The translations under genes and the position numbers were made by a program. Source: Bacillota bacterium (GTDB taxonomy: Bacteria; Bacillota; Clostridia; Christensenellales; SZUA-584). Taken from it: a stretch of 40,385 nt of DNA. The stretch is from assembly GCA_023428025.1 (NCBI GenBank), contig JAEYZN010000023.1, positions 1 to 40,385 on the forward strand, read 5' to 3'. The first letter of the stretch is position 1. Every line of letters starts with the position of its first letter. The notes under the pieces were generated by a model. That model searched no databases. It saw only the letters and a program-made list of their open reading frames with translations, and had not been told where the DNA came from. Of the stretch, positions 14,889 to 21,282 are shown in pieces.

Positions 14889-15425
14889 ATGGATATGCAC
14901 GGTATGAACAATAGCTATAAAAGCCCAATGGAAAACCCGATGAAGAATTGGGCGCAGCCAAACGTTATGAACGGCCGGTTCGCCAATCACGAATTGGCGC
15001 AGGACAATATGAACAATACGGAAGCAGCCGGGATGATGGACAAGAAGCATCCCGCCGAGATGATGACGGACGACACGAGGATGGGGGCCATGGCCGACCG
15101 GTACATGAATGAAGAGCTGGTCGCGTTCATCCAGGATTGCGAAGCCCACTGCGAACATATGACCAGCCACTTAAGGCATCATGCCAAGGAGCCGGGACGC
15201 AACCGGCAGGCCCGGCTGCTGCGCGACTGCGCCGACATATGCGGCCTCACCGCCAGGTATGTGGCACGCGGGGCCGTATTCGCGAGACAAGCCGCGGGCT
15301 TCTGCGCCATGGTCTGCGAGACCTGCGGAAATGAGTGCGCCCGGTTCCCAGACCCGATGTCGCAAAGCTGCGCGGAAACTTGCCTCATCTGTGCGGATGC
15401 CTGCCGCTCTTTCGCGGGTATGTAA
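14889..15425 (+). CDS. Copper-storage (Csp/DUF326)-like Cys- and Met-rich protein
   Basis: 178 residues with 12 cysteines and 18 methionines. From residue 75 on it is a four-helix-bundle pattern with CxxxC pairs on each helix: C84/C88, C114/C118, C139/C143/C146/C150 and C161/C165/C168/C172. This is the Csp/DUF326 layout, in which Cys lining the bundle hold many Cu(I) ions. The first 75 residues are disordered and Met/Asn-rich, unusual for Csp proteins and reminiscent of clostridial spore-coat proteins. Start is the ATG 8 bases after AAAGGAAG; an upstream GTG at 14880 lies inside the RBS region. The shared leader with the next gene suggests a joint role, probably in spore coat or copper handling. 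Confidence 0.78.
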   Translation: MDMHGMNNSYKSPMENPMKNWAQPNVMNGRFANHELAQDNMNNTEAAGMMDKKHPAEMMTDDTRMGAMADRYMNEELVAFIQDCEAHCEHMTSHLRHHAKEPGRNRQARLLRDCADICGLTARYVARGAVFARQAAGFCAMVCETCGNECARFPDPMSQSCAETCLICADACRSFAGM

Positions 15426-15484
15426 CCGGCATCTCTTGTATCGGTTGGGTGACATCAAAGAGAACACCCTCGTCCTGCGGTTAT

Positions 15485-15526
15485 GCAAACATCATAGCCC
15501 TAATCCGCATATAATAATTTGATGTC
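15485..15526 (+). promoter_or_regulatory. Second copy of the sigma-K-like promoter
   Basis: GCAAACA, then CGCATATAATAAT, then TGATGTC, with the same 25-base distance from GCAA to TATAAT as in the upstream copy. The RBS GAAAGGAAGTGCA is also shared. The bases between the conserved blocks differ, so conservation is selective rather than a recent duplication. Confidence 0.68.
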
Positions 15527-15559
15527 ATCATCACCAAAAAACGAAAGGAAGTGCACAAC

Positions 15560-16534
15560 ATGGAGATGCGCCGCACGAACAGCGGTTCTCAGGGGATGCC
15601 GCCAAGGCCGATGGGTTCACCGCCCAACGCCGGCAACACCGGAGGCCCGTTCACGATAACGCCGGTGAGCCCGCCCGCGAACCCGAACAGCGCGGGCAGC
15701 CGTTACAATAACAGGCCGATGCAGAGCCCGATGACTGCACCCAACGCCGGAAACGCGGGTGGCCGCGTGATGCCGAACAGCCCGCCCAAGGCCAACCAGA
15801 TGGCGTTTATGCCTGCGGGTCAGGCAGGTGCGCGCAGCACCGAGGTCCACACGGGGCCCAAGCCGGCGGCCATGCCCAACACGGGCAATATGGGCAGCCG
15901 GAGCCTGGGCAATGGCCGGGCTCAGAGCCCAATGGCCGCGCCGAATATGGGGACCAGCCCGATGGCGAACCCCAACGCCAACAGCCCTATGACCGCACCC
16001 AACACGGGCGGCATGGGCAGTCGGTATTACAATAACCGCGGCATGAGCCCGGTGGCAAACCCCAACGCCAACAGCCCCATGACCGCGCCCAACACGGGCG
16101 GCATGGGCAACCGGTATTACAATAACCGTGGCATGAGCCCGGTGGCAAACCCCAATGCCAACAGCCCTATGACCGCGCCCAACACGGGCAACATGGGCAA
16201 TCGTTATGCCAGTAACCGCGGCATGAGCCCGGTGGCGAACCCCAATGCGCGCGGCCCCATGACCGCGCCCAACACGGGCGGCATGGGCAGCCGGTATCAG
16301 AACAACCGCGGCATGAGTCCGGTGGCGAACCCCAACGCCAACAGTCCCATGACCGCACCCAACACGGGCGGCATGGGCAATCGCTATCAGAACAACCGTG
16401 GCATGAGCCCGGTGGCGAACCCCAATGCAGGCGGTCCTGTGACCGCGCCCAACACAGGCGGTATGGGCAGCCGGTATCAGAACAACCGTGGCATGATGCC
16501 TGCGGAGACCAACAACAACCGCCCGAAGTATTGA
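15560..16534 (+). CDS. Asn/Pro/Gly/Met-rich tandem-repeat protein
   Basis: 324 residues with no globular domain. The N-terminal 130 residues are degenerate Pro/Asn/Gly-rich sequence; residues about 134-315 contain six copies of a 30-residue unit built around MTAPNTGGMG, RYxNNRG and MSPVANPNA. Each unit holds three methionines and two aromatic residues. No signal peptide or membrane segment. Such repeats occur in spore-coat and exosporium proteins, where they form flexible or adhesive layers; the Met content would also allow copper binding. The sigma-K-like promoter shared with the copper-storage-like gene favours a spore-surface role. Function not established. Confidence 0.75.
   Translation: MEMRRTNSGSQGMPPRPMGSPPNAGNTGGPFTITPVSPPANPNSAGSRYNNRPMQSPMTAPNAGNAGGRVMPNSPPKANQMAFMPAGQAGARSTEVHTGPKPAAMPNTGNMGSRSLGNGRAQSPMAAPNMGTSPMANPNANSPMTAPNTGGMGSRYYNNRGMSPVANPNANSPMTAPNTGGMGNRYYNNRGMSPVANPNANSPMTAPNTGNMGNRYASNRGMSPVANPNARGPMTAPNTGGMGSRYQNNRGMSPVANPNANSPMTAPNTGGMGNRYQNNRGMSPVANPNAGGPVTAPNTGGMGSRYQNNRGMMPAETNNNRPKY
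15958..16503 (+). repeat. Six tandem 90-bp repeats inside the repeat-protein gene
   Basis: The string GACCGC(A/G)CCCAACAC recurs at 15991, 16081, 16171, 16261, 16351 and 16441, an exact 90-base period. Units differ at scattered third positions and at one codon pair (YY or YQ or YA), so copy number can change by slippage or recombination while old units still diverge. Confidence 0.92.
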
Positions 16535-16567
16535 CGGCCTGAGGGGCACCGCCCTCCCGCGTCAACG

Positions 16568-16650
16568 CCCAACCCGCCGGTTGGGTCTACATAGGTCCGC
16601 ACAGGGCCGCCGCCCTCCCGAAAAGAGCCTTAGAGCAGGCCCTTTTTCCG
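16568..16650 (+). terminator. Hairpin region and weak terminator after the repeat protein
   Basis: CCCAACC/GGTTGGG at 16568-16585 is a tight hairpin. Further on, AGAGCC and GGCCCT (one mismatch) are followed by TTTTT at 16644-16648, a plausible terminator. Confidence 0.5.
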
Positions 16651-16696
16651 TGCGTTTCAGCCCAAATGCGGTCTAAATTTCCTGTTTTCCAGCTGC

Positions 16697-16727
16697 TTGC
16701 CATCCCCCGCTGTCTTTATGCTATAAT
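16697..16727 (+). promoter_or_regulatory. Promoter of the acyltransferase gene
   Basis: TTGCCA (16697-16702) and TATAAT (16722-16727) with a long 19-base spacer. AGGAGG and the ATG follow about 45 bases later. Confidence 0.55.
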
Positions 16728-16773
16728 GGCGTGTACTCATATCCTTTCATTCATCTATTCAGGAGGTTCTGCC

Positions 16774-17841
16774 ATGCGCCGTTATGGTTATGACTGGCTG
16801 CGCGTCTTCGTGATATTCCTGCTATTTCCGTTCCACACCGCCCGCGTGTACGACGTATGGGAGCCCAACTACGTGAAAGGCGCTGTCAACGGCTTCTCGA
16901 CATGGTTTGTCGCGGGGCTGGGCTTTTGGATCATGCCGCTGCTGTTCATCATCGCGGGCTACTCCGCGTACACCGCGCTCGGCAAGCGCACGCCAAAGCA
17001 GTACATGAAGGAGCGCTGGCTGCGCCTGCTGGTGCCGTTTCTGTTCGGCATGGTGCTGATCGTACCGCCCCAGGCCTACATCGCGCGGCTGGAGTTGGGT
17101 TACACCGGCAGCTTTCTTCAGTTCCTTGGCGTGTACGTCACGGATTTCTCCGACCTGTCCGGATATACGGGCGGCTTCACGCCCGCCCATCTGTGGTTCA
17201 TCCTGTACCTGTTCGTCATCAGTTCCGCACTGCTTCCGGTGCTGTTGAGCCTGCGCAAACGTCCAGAAAAGCTGCGGTGGGTGGCAAAGCCATGGGCGAT
17301 ACTGCTCTGTGTGCTGCCCATCACGCTGATGGAGGGCCTGCCGGATATCGGCGGTAAGAACCCATTTTATTATGCCATGCTGTTTCTGCTGGGCGCGGTG
17401 TTCGCCACGTCGGGCGTGTTTACAGACCGGTTGCGCCGCTGGCGGTGGCCGCTGCTGGCGGGCGGTGTGATGTCAAGCGCCGCTTATCTGCTCATCGCCG
17501 CGGGTATCGGCTGGCCGGAGGGCTGGAACGCCGCGGGCATCGGCTTTGCCATATTGCGCAACCTCTCGATGTGGCTGCTGTGTCTGGGCGCGATGGGCAT
17601 CGCGGACGCGTACCTGAACAAGCCGTCCACGGCGCTCTCCTACCTCTCCCGCGCCTCGTACCCCGTGTACCTCGTGCACCAGACGCTACTCGTCGTGATC
17701 GCGCATTTCGCGGTGCGCTTTGGCGTCGCCGCCGCGCCGGAGTATCTCATCATCATGCTGGGGACGCTGGCCGCCTCCGTCGCCTGCTTCGAGATATGCC
17801 GCCATTTCACGGTCACGCGGTTCGTGCTGGGTATCAAGTAA
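16774..17841 (+). CDS. Acyltransferase 3 family membrane protein (OpgC/MdoC-like)
   Basis: 355 residues with about ten membrane segments. The opening RYGYDWLRVFVIFLLFPFHT contains the Arg-Asp and the catalytic-type His of acyltransferase-3 proteins, and the C-terminal SRASYPVYLVHQTLL is the closing family signature. These enzymes move acyl groups (often acetyl or succinyl) across or at the membrane onto glycans or other surface molecules; the target is unknown. Start set by AGGAGG seven bases before the ATG. It stands alone, with a MITE eight bases past the stop codon. Confidence 0.85.
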   Translation: MRRYGYDWLRVFVIFLLFPFHTARVYDVWEPNYVKGAVNGFSTWFVAGLGFWIMPLLFIIAGYSAYTALGKRTPKQYMKERWLRLLVPFLFGMVLIVPPQAYIARLELGYTGSFLQFLGVYVTDFSDLSGYTGGFTPAHLWFILYLFVISSALLPVLLSLRKRPEKLRWVAKPWAILLCVLPITLMEGLPDIGGKNPFYYAMLFLLGAVFATSGVFTDRLRRWRWPLLAGGVMSSAAYLLIAAGIGWPEGWNAAGIGFAILRNLSMWLLCLGAMGIADAYLNKPSTALSYLSRASYPVYLVHQTLLVVIAHFAVRFGVAAAPEYLIIMLGTLAASVACFEICRHFTVTRFVLGIK

Positions 17842-17849
17842 ACGCCTTA

Positions 17850-18010
17850 GGGCCTGTTAACATAATCCGAAGCGGGTGGATTTCGGCGGATTTTTGTGTC
17901 AGGCAAGGCGCTTTTTCGCAGGCATAGTGGTGCTATGCCAAGAAAAAGCAACGCTGCATGGCGCTAAAAGACGGGGGAAGACGCCCTTGAGCGTTTGTGT
18001 TAACAGGCCC
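17850..18010. mobile_element. 161-bp MITE with 13-bp terminal inverted repeats
   Basis: Ends are GGGCCTGTTAACA and its exact complement, flanked by TA on both sides (17848-17849, 18011-18012), consistent with a TA target duplication. The interior folds back around GGCATAG/CTATGCC (17921-17939), which extends outwards through CTTTTTC/GAAAAAG. There is no coding frame, so movement would depend on a transposase elsewhere in the genome. It inserted just behind the acyltransferase gene. Confidence 0.85.
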
Positions 18011-18016
18011 TAGGTC

Positions 18017-18103
18017 AGTACTACACGCAGACCGTGAAACGGGCTGCTGACAACAAAGGGGCTTGCCCCTTGGCACACGACTTTGCCAAGCAAAGTGTAG
18101 TAT
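18017..18103. other. Hairpin-rich segment, possible transfer-origin remnant
   Basis: TACTACAC and GTGTAGTA close the segment as distant inverted arms; inside are AAGGGGC-TT-GCCCCTT (18056-18071) and CTTTGC-CAA-GCAAAG (18082-18096). Such compact inverted repeats upstream of a ribbon-helix-helix gene are seen at oriT regions of clostridial conjugative elements. No relaxase gene is in the window, so this is only a suggestion. The rest of 18013-18364 holds no convincing gene. Confidence 0.35.
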
Positions 18104-18219
18104 GTTATACGCTCTGTCAGCGTTGCCGCGAAAATGCCGTTGCCGCCGTGGAGGGCAAGGGCGTTTGAAGCGGCAGGAAAGCGGGCGGGGCGTATATGAA
18201 ACCCTCATCTATCGTCCGG

Positions 18220-18244
18220 ACTTCGGGCCAACTTGTCCCGAAGT
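18220..18244. repeat. ACTTCGGG hairpin repeat, copy 1
   Basis: Arms ACTTCGGG and CCCGAAGT with a 9-base loop. Related hairpins lie at 19571-19595 and 19725-19747, flanking the DUF6809 genes. Confidence 0.65.
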
Positions 18245-18304
18245 GGGAATCTGCGTATTTTGTGTATAGACACACGCAAAATTTTATCAATGCCAAAGAG
18301 AGCC

Positions 18305-18342
18305 TTGACTTTTCGGCGTCGCTAAGTTATGCTATTAGCGAC
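18305..18342 (+). promoter_or_regulatory. Promoter with palindromic operator over the -10 box
   Basis: TTGACT (18305-18310) and TATGCT (18328-18333) are 17 bases apart. Perfect arms GTCGCTAA (18318-18325) and TTAGCGAC (18335-18342) bracket the -10 box. Ribbon-helix-helix proteins usually repress their own promoters from such sites, so the gene just downstream is the likely binder. Confidence 0.75.
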
Positions 18343-18364
18343 CCCATAAAGTGAGGTGATGTGG

Positions 18365-18544
18365 TTGGGGAATAAAAAAATGGGTCGTCCAACTGATAAC
18401 CCGAAAGACATTTCGCTGAAAGTGCGCCTTGATAAAGAAACAGCCGAAAAACTTGAAGATTGTATTCAAGTGCTGGAAGTTTCAAAGGCAGAAGTTATCC
18501 GGCGCGGTGTTCACAAGGTACACGACGACCTCAAACAAAAATGA
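18365..18544 (+). CDS. Ribbon-helix-helix DNA-binding protein
   Basis: 59 residues from a TTG start six bases after GAGGTG; the ATG at 18380 (giving MGRPTDNPK) is an alternative with a poorer RBS. After GRPTDNPK comes the beta strand DISLKVRLD, then helices KETAEKLEDCIQVLEV and SKAEVIRRGVHKVHDDL, a complete CopG/Arc-type fold for DNA binding as a dimer of dimers. Proteins with this GRPTDNPK opening are common on clostridial integrative elements. A promoter with an operator-like palindrome lies directly upstream. No toxin gene is adjacent, which argues against an antitoxin role. Confidence 0.8.
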   Translation: MGNKKMGRPTDNPKDISLKVRLDKETAEKLEDCIQVLEVSKAEVIRRGVHKVHDDLKQK

Positions 18545-18690
18545 AAGGAAGCGGCGTTCGACTCGTCAAAGCAATCCGCCACTTCCCCAACCAGCACATG
18601 CCCGAAAGCAAATGCGGCGTAAATATTATACCATGCGCTGTCATTCCTTTCAAGGCGTTGTTGGAAAACAACGATGAAAGGATGGTTTTC

Positions 18691-18984
18691 ATGCAAAGCA
18701 TTTTAGAAGAACTGTACTGTGGCAATATCCGGCCTGATTCCAGAATCTACGGGCAGGATTCCCCCTTTGTGGAGGCGGCGCGTCTGAAAAGCAAAAACCT
18801 TGACAGGCTCATGGAAAAGCTGGACGATTCCGAAAAGGAATTGTTTGAAAAATACTGCGACGCGCAAGGGGAAATTGAGGGTATCACCCGATATGACACA
18901 TTCACCTATGCTCTGAAATTCGGTATATTGCTCATGGCCGAGGTTTTCATGGGCAAAGGAGAAATTACCGGGGAGGGCCGCTGA
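18691..18984 (+). CDS. DUF6809 family protein, first of three
   Basis: 97 residues, start after GAAAGGATGG. Family hallmarks are the opening MQSILEELYCGNIRPDSRIY, a central helix pair (LMEKLDDSEKELFEKYCDAQ) and the closing YALKFGILLMAEVF. Related to the two following genes by order and motif. Function unknown; such genes accompany integrative elements in gut Clostridia. The codon use is less GC-rich than in the chromosomal neighbours, consistent with transfer. Confidence 0.75.
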   Translation: MQSILEELYCGNIRPDSRIYGQDSPFVEAARLKSKNLDRLMEKLDDSEKELFEKYCDAQGEIEGITRYDTFTYALKFGILLMAEVFMGKGEITGEGR

Positions 18985-18985
18985 C

Positions 18986-19273
18986 ATGAAAAGTATTTTG
19001 CGCGGCCTGTACAACGGCGATATTATTCCGTGGGAACGCCGTAACCCGAACAGAGAAAAGCAGCGTGAACTCCTCCGAAAGCTGGAGGACGAGGAACGGT
19101 ATTTCATGGCGAAAATGTCGCTGGACGATTGCCAGCGGTTTCAGGAATTATCCCACCTGCGCATGGAGCTTTCCACCGCCGAGGAAGATCATCTTTTTTC
19201 CTATGCGTTCAGCCTGGGTATGCCTCTGGCAATGGACATGATGAAAGAAGCGGAGGTGATTTACAATGGCTAA
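18986..19273 (+). CDS. DUF6809 family protein, second of three
   Basis: 95 residues, one base after the previous stop. MKSILRGLYNGDIIPWERR and AFSLGMPLAMDMM align with the same positions of its neighbours (SIL..LY.G.I.P and F.LG..L..). Tandem arrangement with overlapping or touching ends shows one transcript. Predicted all-helical and cytosolic. Confidence 0.75.
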   Translation: MKSILRGLYNGDIIPWERRNPNREKQRELLRKLEDEERYFMAKMSLDDCQRFQELSHLRMELSTAEEDHLFSYAFSLGMPLAMDMMKEAEVIYNG

Positions 19274-19562
19274 ATCCCTCCTGCAACAGCTTTACGACGG
19301 GGAGATTTACCCCGCCGAACAAATCGTCCCGAAAAGCCCGGAATACACGGAGCTTTTACGAAAACTGGGCACGGAAAAACAATACCTCCGGGAACGGCTT
19401 TCGGCAAGCGACCGGGAACGATTTGACGAGATGGGCGACATGCACTTGGAAATTGCGTCTCTTTGCGGTTATGAGGATTTTGCCTATGGCTTCCGGTTGG
19501 GCGCGAGCCTGATGATTGAAGCACTTGTCAGCGGGAACGGGCTTTCCCACAACGACGAATAG
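19266..19562 (+). CDS. DUF6809 family protein, third of three
   Basis: 98 residues; the start overlaps the second gene by eight bases, with GGAGG upstream. It opens AKSLLQQLYDGEIYPAEQI and closes FAYGFRLGASLMIEAL, matching the other two. The three proteins have diverged well past recent duplication, suggesting separate roles or a hetero-oligomer. A strong hairpin follows 8 bases after the stop. Confidence 0.75.
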   Translation: MAKSLLQQLYDGEIYPAEQIVPKSPEYTELLRKLGTEKQYLRERLSASDRERFDEMGDMHLEIASLCGYEDFAYGFRLGASLMIEALVSGNGLSHNDE

Positions 19563-19570
19563 GACATATC

Positions 19571-19595
19571 ACTTCGGGCCATGTTGGCCCGAAGT
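19571..19595. repeat. ACTTCGGG hairpin repeat, copy 2
   Basis: Perfect 10-base arms ACTTCGGGCC and GGCCCGAAGT, 5-base loop, directly after the DUF6809 operon; it could end that transcript although no T-run follows. The bases after the right arm (CCCGC) are shared with copy 3. Confidence 0.7.
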
Positions 19596-19652
19596 CCCGC
19601 AAGGTATCCAGAGGCGTTCCCTTCTGGAACTTCCCCCACTCCCGTGTGGCAG

Positions 19653-19681
19653 GGGTTCCCATGTAAAAGACATGGGAACCC
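19653..19681. repeat. Strong 12-bp hairpin
   Basis: Perfect arms GGGTTCCCATGT and ACATGGGAACCC around a 5-base A-rich loop. It stands among other hairpins in a 375-base stretch (19563-19937) without a convincing gene. Role unknown; possibly a remnant of a mobile element. Confidence 0.65.
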
Positions 19682-19724
19682 TTGCGGGTCAGTGTGGAGC
19701 TTCGGCTTTTGCCCTTCGCCGCTG

Positions 19725-19747
19725 CTTCGGGACATTTTGTCCAGAAG
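19725..19747. repeat. ACTTCGGG hairpin repeat, copy 3
   Basis: Arms CTTCGGGACA and TGTCC-A-GAAG (one bulge), followed by TCCCGC as in copy 2. Confidence 0.6.
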
Positions 19748-19937
19748 TCCCGCCCGGATTTCCCCTCCTGTTCCTTGGAGGAGGCCGGGGGCGCGGGGGC
19801 AGAGCCACCGCAAAAAGCTACCGACTGCCGTCGATCCAGTGGAGCCGGTTTTGCCGTACAATGCGCGGACGGAAACGGGGGCGACAAATGCTTATTTGCT
19901 GCGTTTAATATCCTACTTAATATTACCACAAAACTTA

Positions 19938-20500
19938 TCACTTCCGTTTCTTGTTGGACGCTTTCCTGCGCACATAAGTCTTATAGAAATCATTGGCCAC
20001 GGCAGACGACGTGATCAGCATTTGGGAATCCGACGTGCTCATCGTGGCCGCGAGTATCCAGGAGAGCATCAGTCGGGCGACAAGCGCGGGCATCAGCCGT
20101 ATACAGCACGATGACCAGCGCGCTCAATATCACCGCCCACACGTAGCCGCTCTCATCCAGCATAAACACGCTCTGAAAGAGCTTGCCGCATACCATAAAG
20201 CCGTCACCGTATAGATCGTAAAAAGCACGACAATGAAAAGGCCGGAGAAGATCATCAACAGCTTGTGCTTGTCGTGAAAACGGTTGGAGAAAAAGTCAGG
20301 CAGCGTGCTGGAATCCTTCGCGACACTGGTGCAGCTGCGCAGGCGTCTCGCCACCAGCAGCCAGTTGAGGTATGTGCCGAGCACAAGGCCCACCGCCGTC
20401 CAGAACGCCGCGCCTCGCCGATGCCGATGCCGATGGCGTATGCCACGGATAATTTTGAATAGCTTGTGGTTTTTGCATGAATAACGGCCGTTTCCGTCAT
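19938..20500 (-). pseudogene. Sodium:solute symporter (PutP-like) pseudogene
   Basis: Reading the minus strand across three frames gives consecutive pieces of an SSF-family transporter: YAIGIGIGEA, then after a frameshift FWTAVGLVLGTYLNWLLVA and RLRSCT..STLPDFFSNRF, then in another frame SGYVWAVILSALVIVLYTA, and finally LMLSWILAATMSTSDSQMLI ending at TGA 19938-19940. A whole protein is about 500 residues; here under 190 remain, with at least two frameshifts and a large central deletion. It borders the mobile-element debris on one side, so decay may have followed the insertion. Confidence 0.85.
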
Positions 20501-20510
20501 TATACTTCAT

Positions 20511-20778
20511 ATATTGACATGGCTATTGATTTTCTGTTTTTTCGGAATTTTCCGACAGCTCCTGTGGACTCATGCCAATCGCACGGCATCCAAAAAGCCA
20601 TGCCCTCGAAATCATGAACCTTGTCACATGGCCGGCCTTATGCCTTGCATATGCGGTCCAGTGAACAAACAGTAAAATCTATTTCTTTTTTGTAAAATTT
20701 CCTCCATTTTACAAAATAAGCATTCAGGCATTAGGCCATAATAACTCCTGAAATGTAAAATCTTATTAAGGCGGCAGC
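20511..20778. other. AT-rich intergenic region with an inverted repeat
   Basis: TGTAAAAT (20691-20698) and ATTTTACA (20706-20713) form a perfect 8-base inverted repeat about 65 bases before the CBO0543-type gene, a possible operator; TGTAAAATCT recurs at 20754. No gene is seen. CATAATAA near 20737 might be a weak sporulation-type -10, but no -35 is clear. Confidence 0.45.
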
Positions 20779-21282
20779 ATGGTCAGCATCACTTTGGCAC
20801 TTGTTTATGCCGCGGCCTGCTTCAAATGGGGCGCGTGGCGCAGATGGCGGGAATACTACCCGACGATCCTCTACGCGATCATTGGCGATCTCGCGTACAA
20901 CTTTGTATTTCACGACCATACGCTGTGGCTGTACGACAGCTTTTTCAACCACACGACGATGGATATGATCGCGGCATTTTTCCTGTTCCCCACCATCGTC
21001 ATCCTGTATCTGACGTACTGGCCGTCAACGCCTGTCAAAAAAGTGCTGTATGTGCTGGCGTGGGCCGCCGTCAACACACTGTGCGAATATGTCAGCGTGC
21101 AGCTGGACATGTTTAAGTATGACCACGGCTGGAGCGTGCTGTGGTCGTTCGTGCTGCTGGTGGGCGCGTTTGTCATGATGCGGGTTCACTATAAAAAGCC
21201 TCTGCTGGCGTGGCCTATTTCGATGGTGCTGGGCTTTGCCACGGCGTTTATATTCAGGCTGCCGTTCGAAACGCTCAAGTAG
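20779..21282 (+). CDS. CBO0543 family membrane protein
   Basis: 167 residues with about five membrane segments. The pattern RRWREYYPTILYAIIGDLAY, then HTLWLYDSFFNHTTMD, FPTIVILYLTYWP, EYVSVQLDMFKYDHGW and LLAWPISM is the one I associate with the family named CBO0543 in clostridia and bacilli. No enzymatic function is known for it. RBS AAGGCGG precedes the ATG. Its 3' end overlaps the convergent ~300-residue paralogue by eight bases. First member of the membrane-protein cluster reaching to 27282. Confidence 0.7.
   Translation: MVSITLALVYAAACFKWGAWRRWREYYPTILYAIIGDLAYNFVFHDHTLWLYDSFFNHTTMDMIAAFFLFPTIVILYLTYWPSTPVKKVLYVLAWAAVNTLCEYVSVQLDMFKYDHGWSVLWSFVLLVGAFVMMRVHYKKPLLAWPISMVLGFATAFIFRLPFETLK

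Noticed and set aside
15960..16500. Repeat array considered as a CRISPR
   Set aside because: The 90-base units are in frame, lack unique spacers and encode a continuous repeat protein.
15617..16549. Long reverse-strand frame of 310 codons rich in His, Arg and Ala
   Set aside because: It is the mirror of the 90-base tandem repeats of the plus-strand gene; no RBS, no promoter, and the forward gene has a clear start and leader.
17921..17939. Hairpin considered as a terminator of the acyltransferase gene
   Set aside because: It lies centrally within a terminal-inverted-repeat element, without a T-run after it.
18460..18690. N-terminal extension of the first DUF6809 gene
   Set aside because: The extension overlaps the RHH gene and does not resemble the family; the ATG at 18691 has a proper RBS and matches the paralogues.
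19563..19937. Reading frames between the DUF6809 genes and the symporter remnant
   Set aside because: All cross strong hairpins, lack RBSs and have mixed codon use; treated as non-coding debris.
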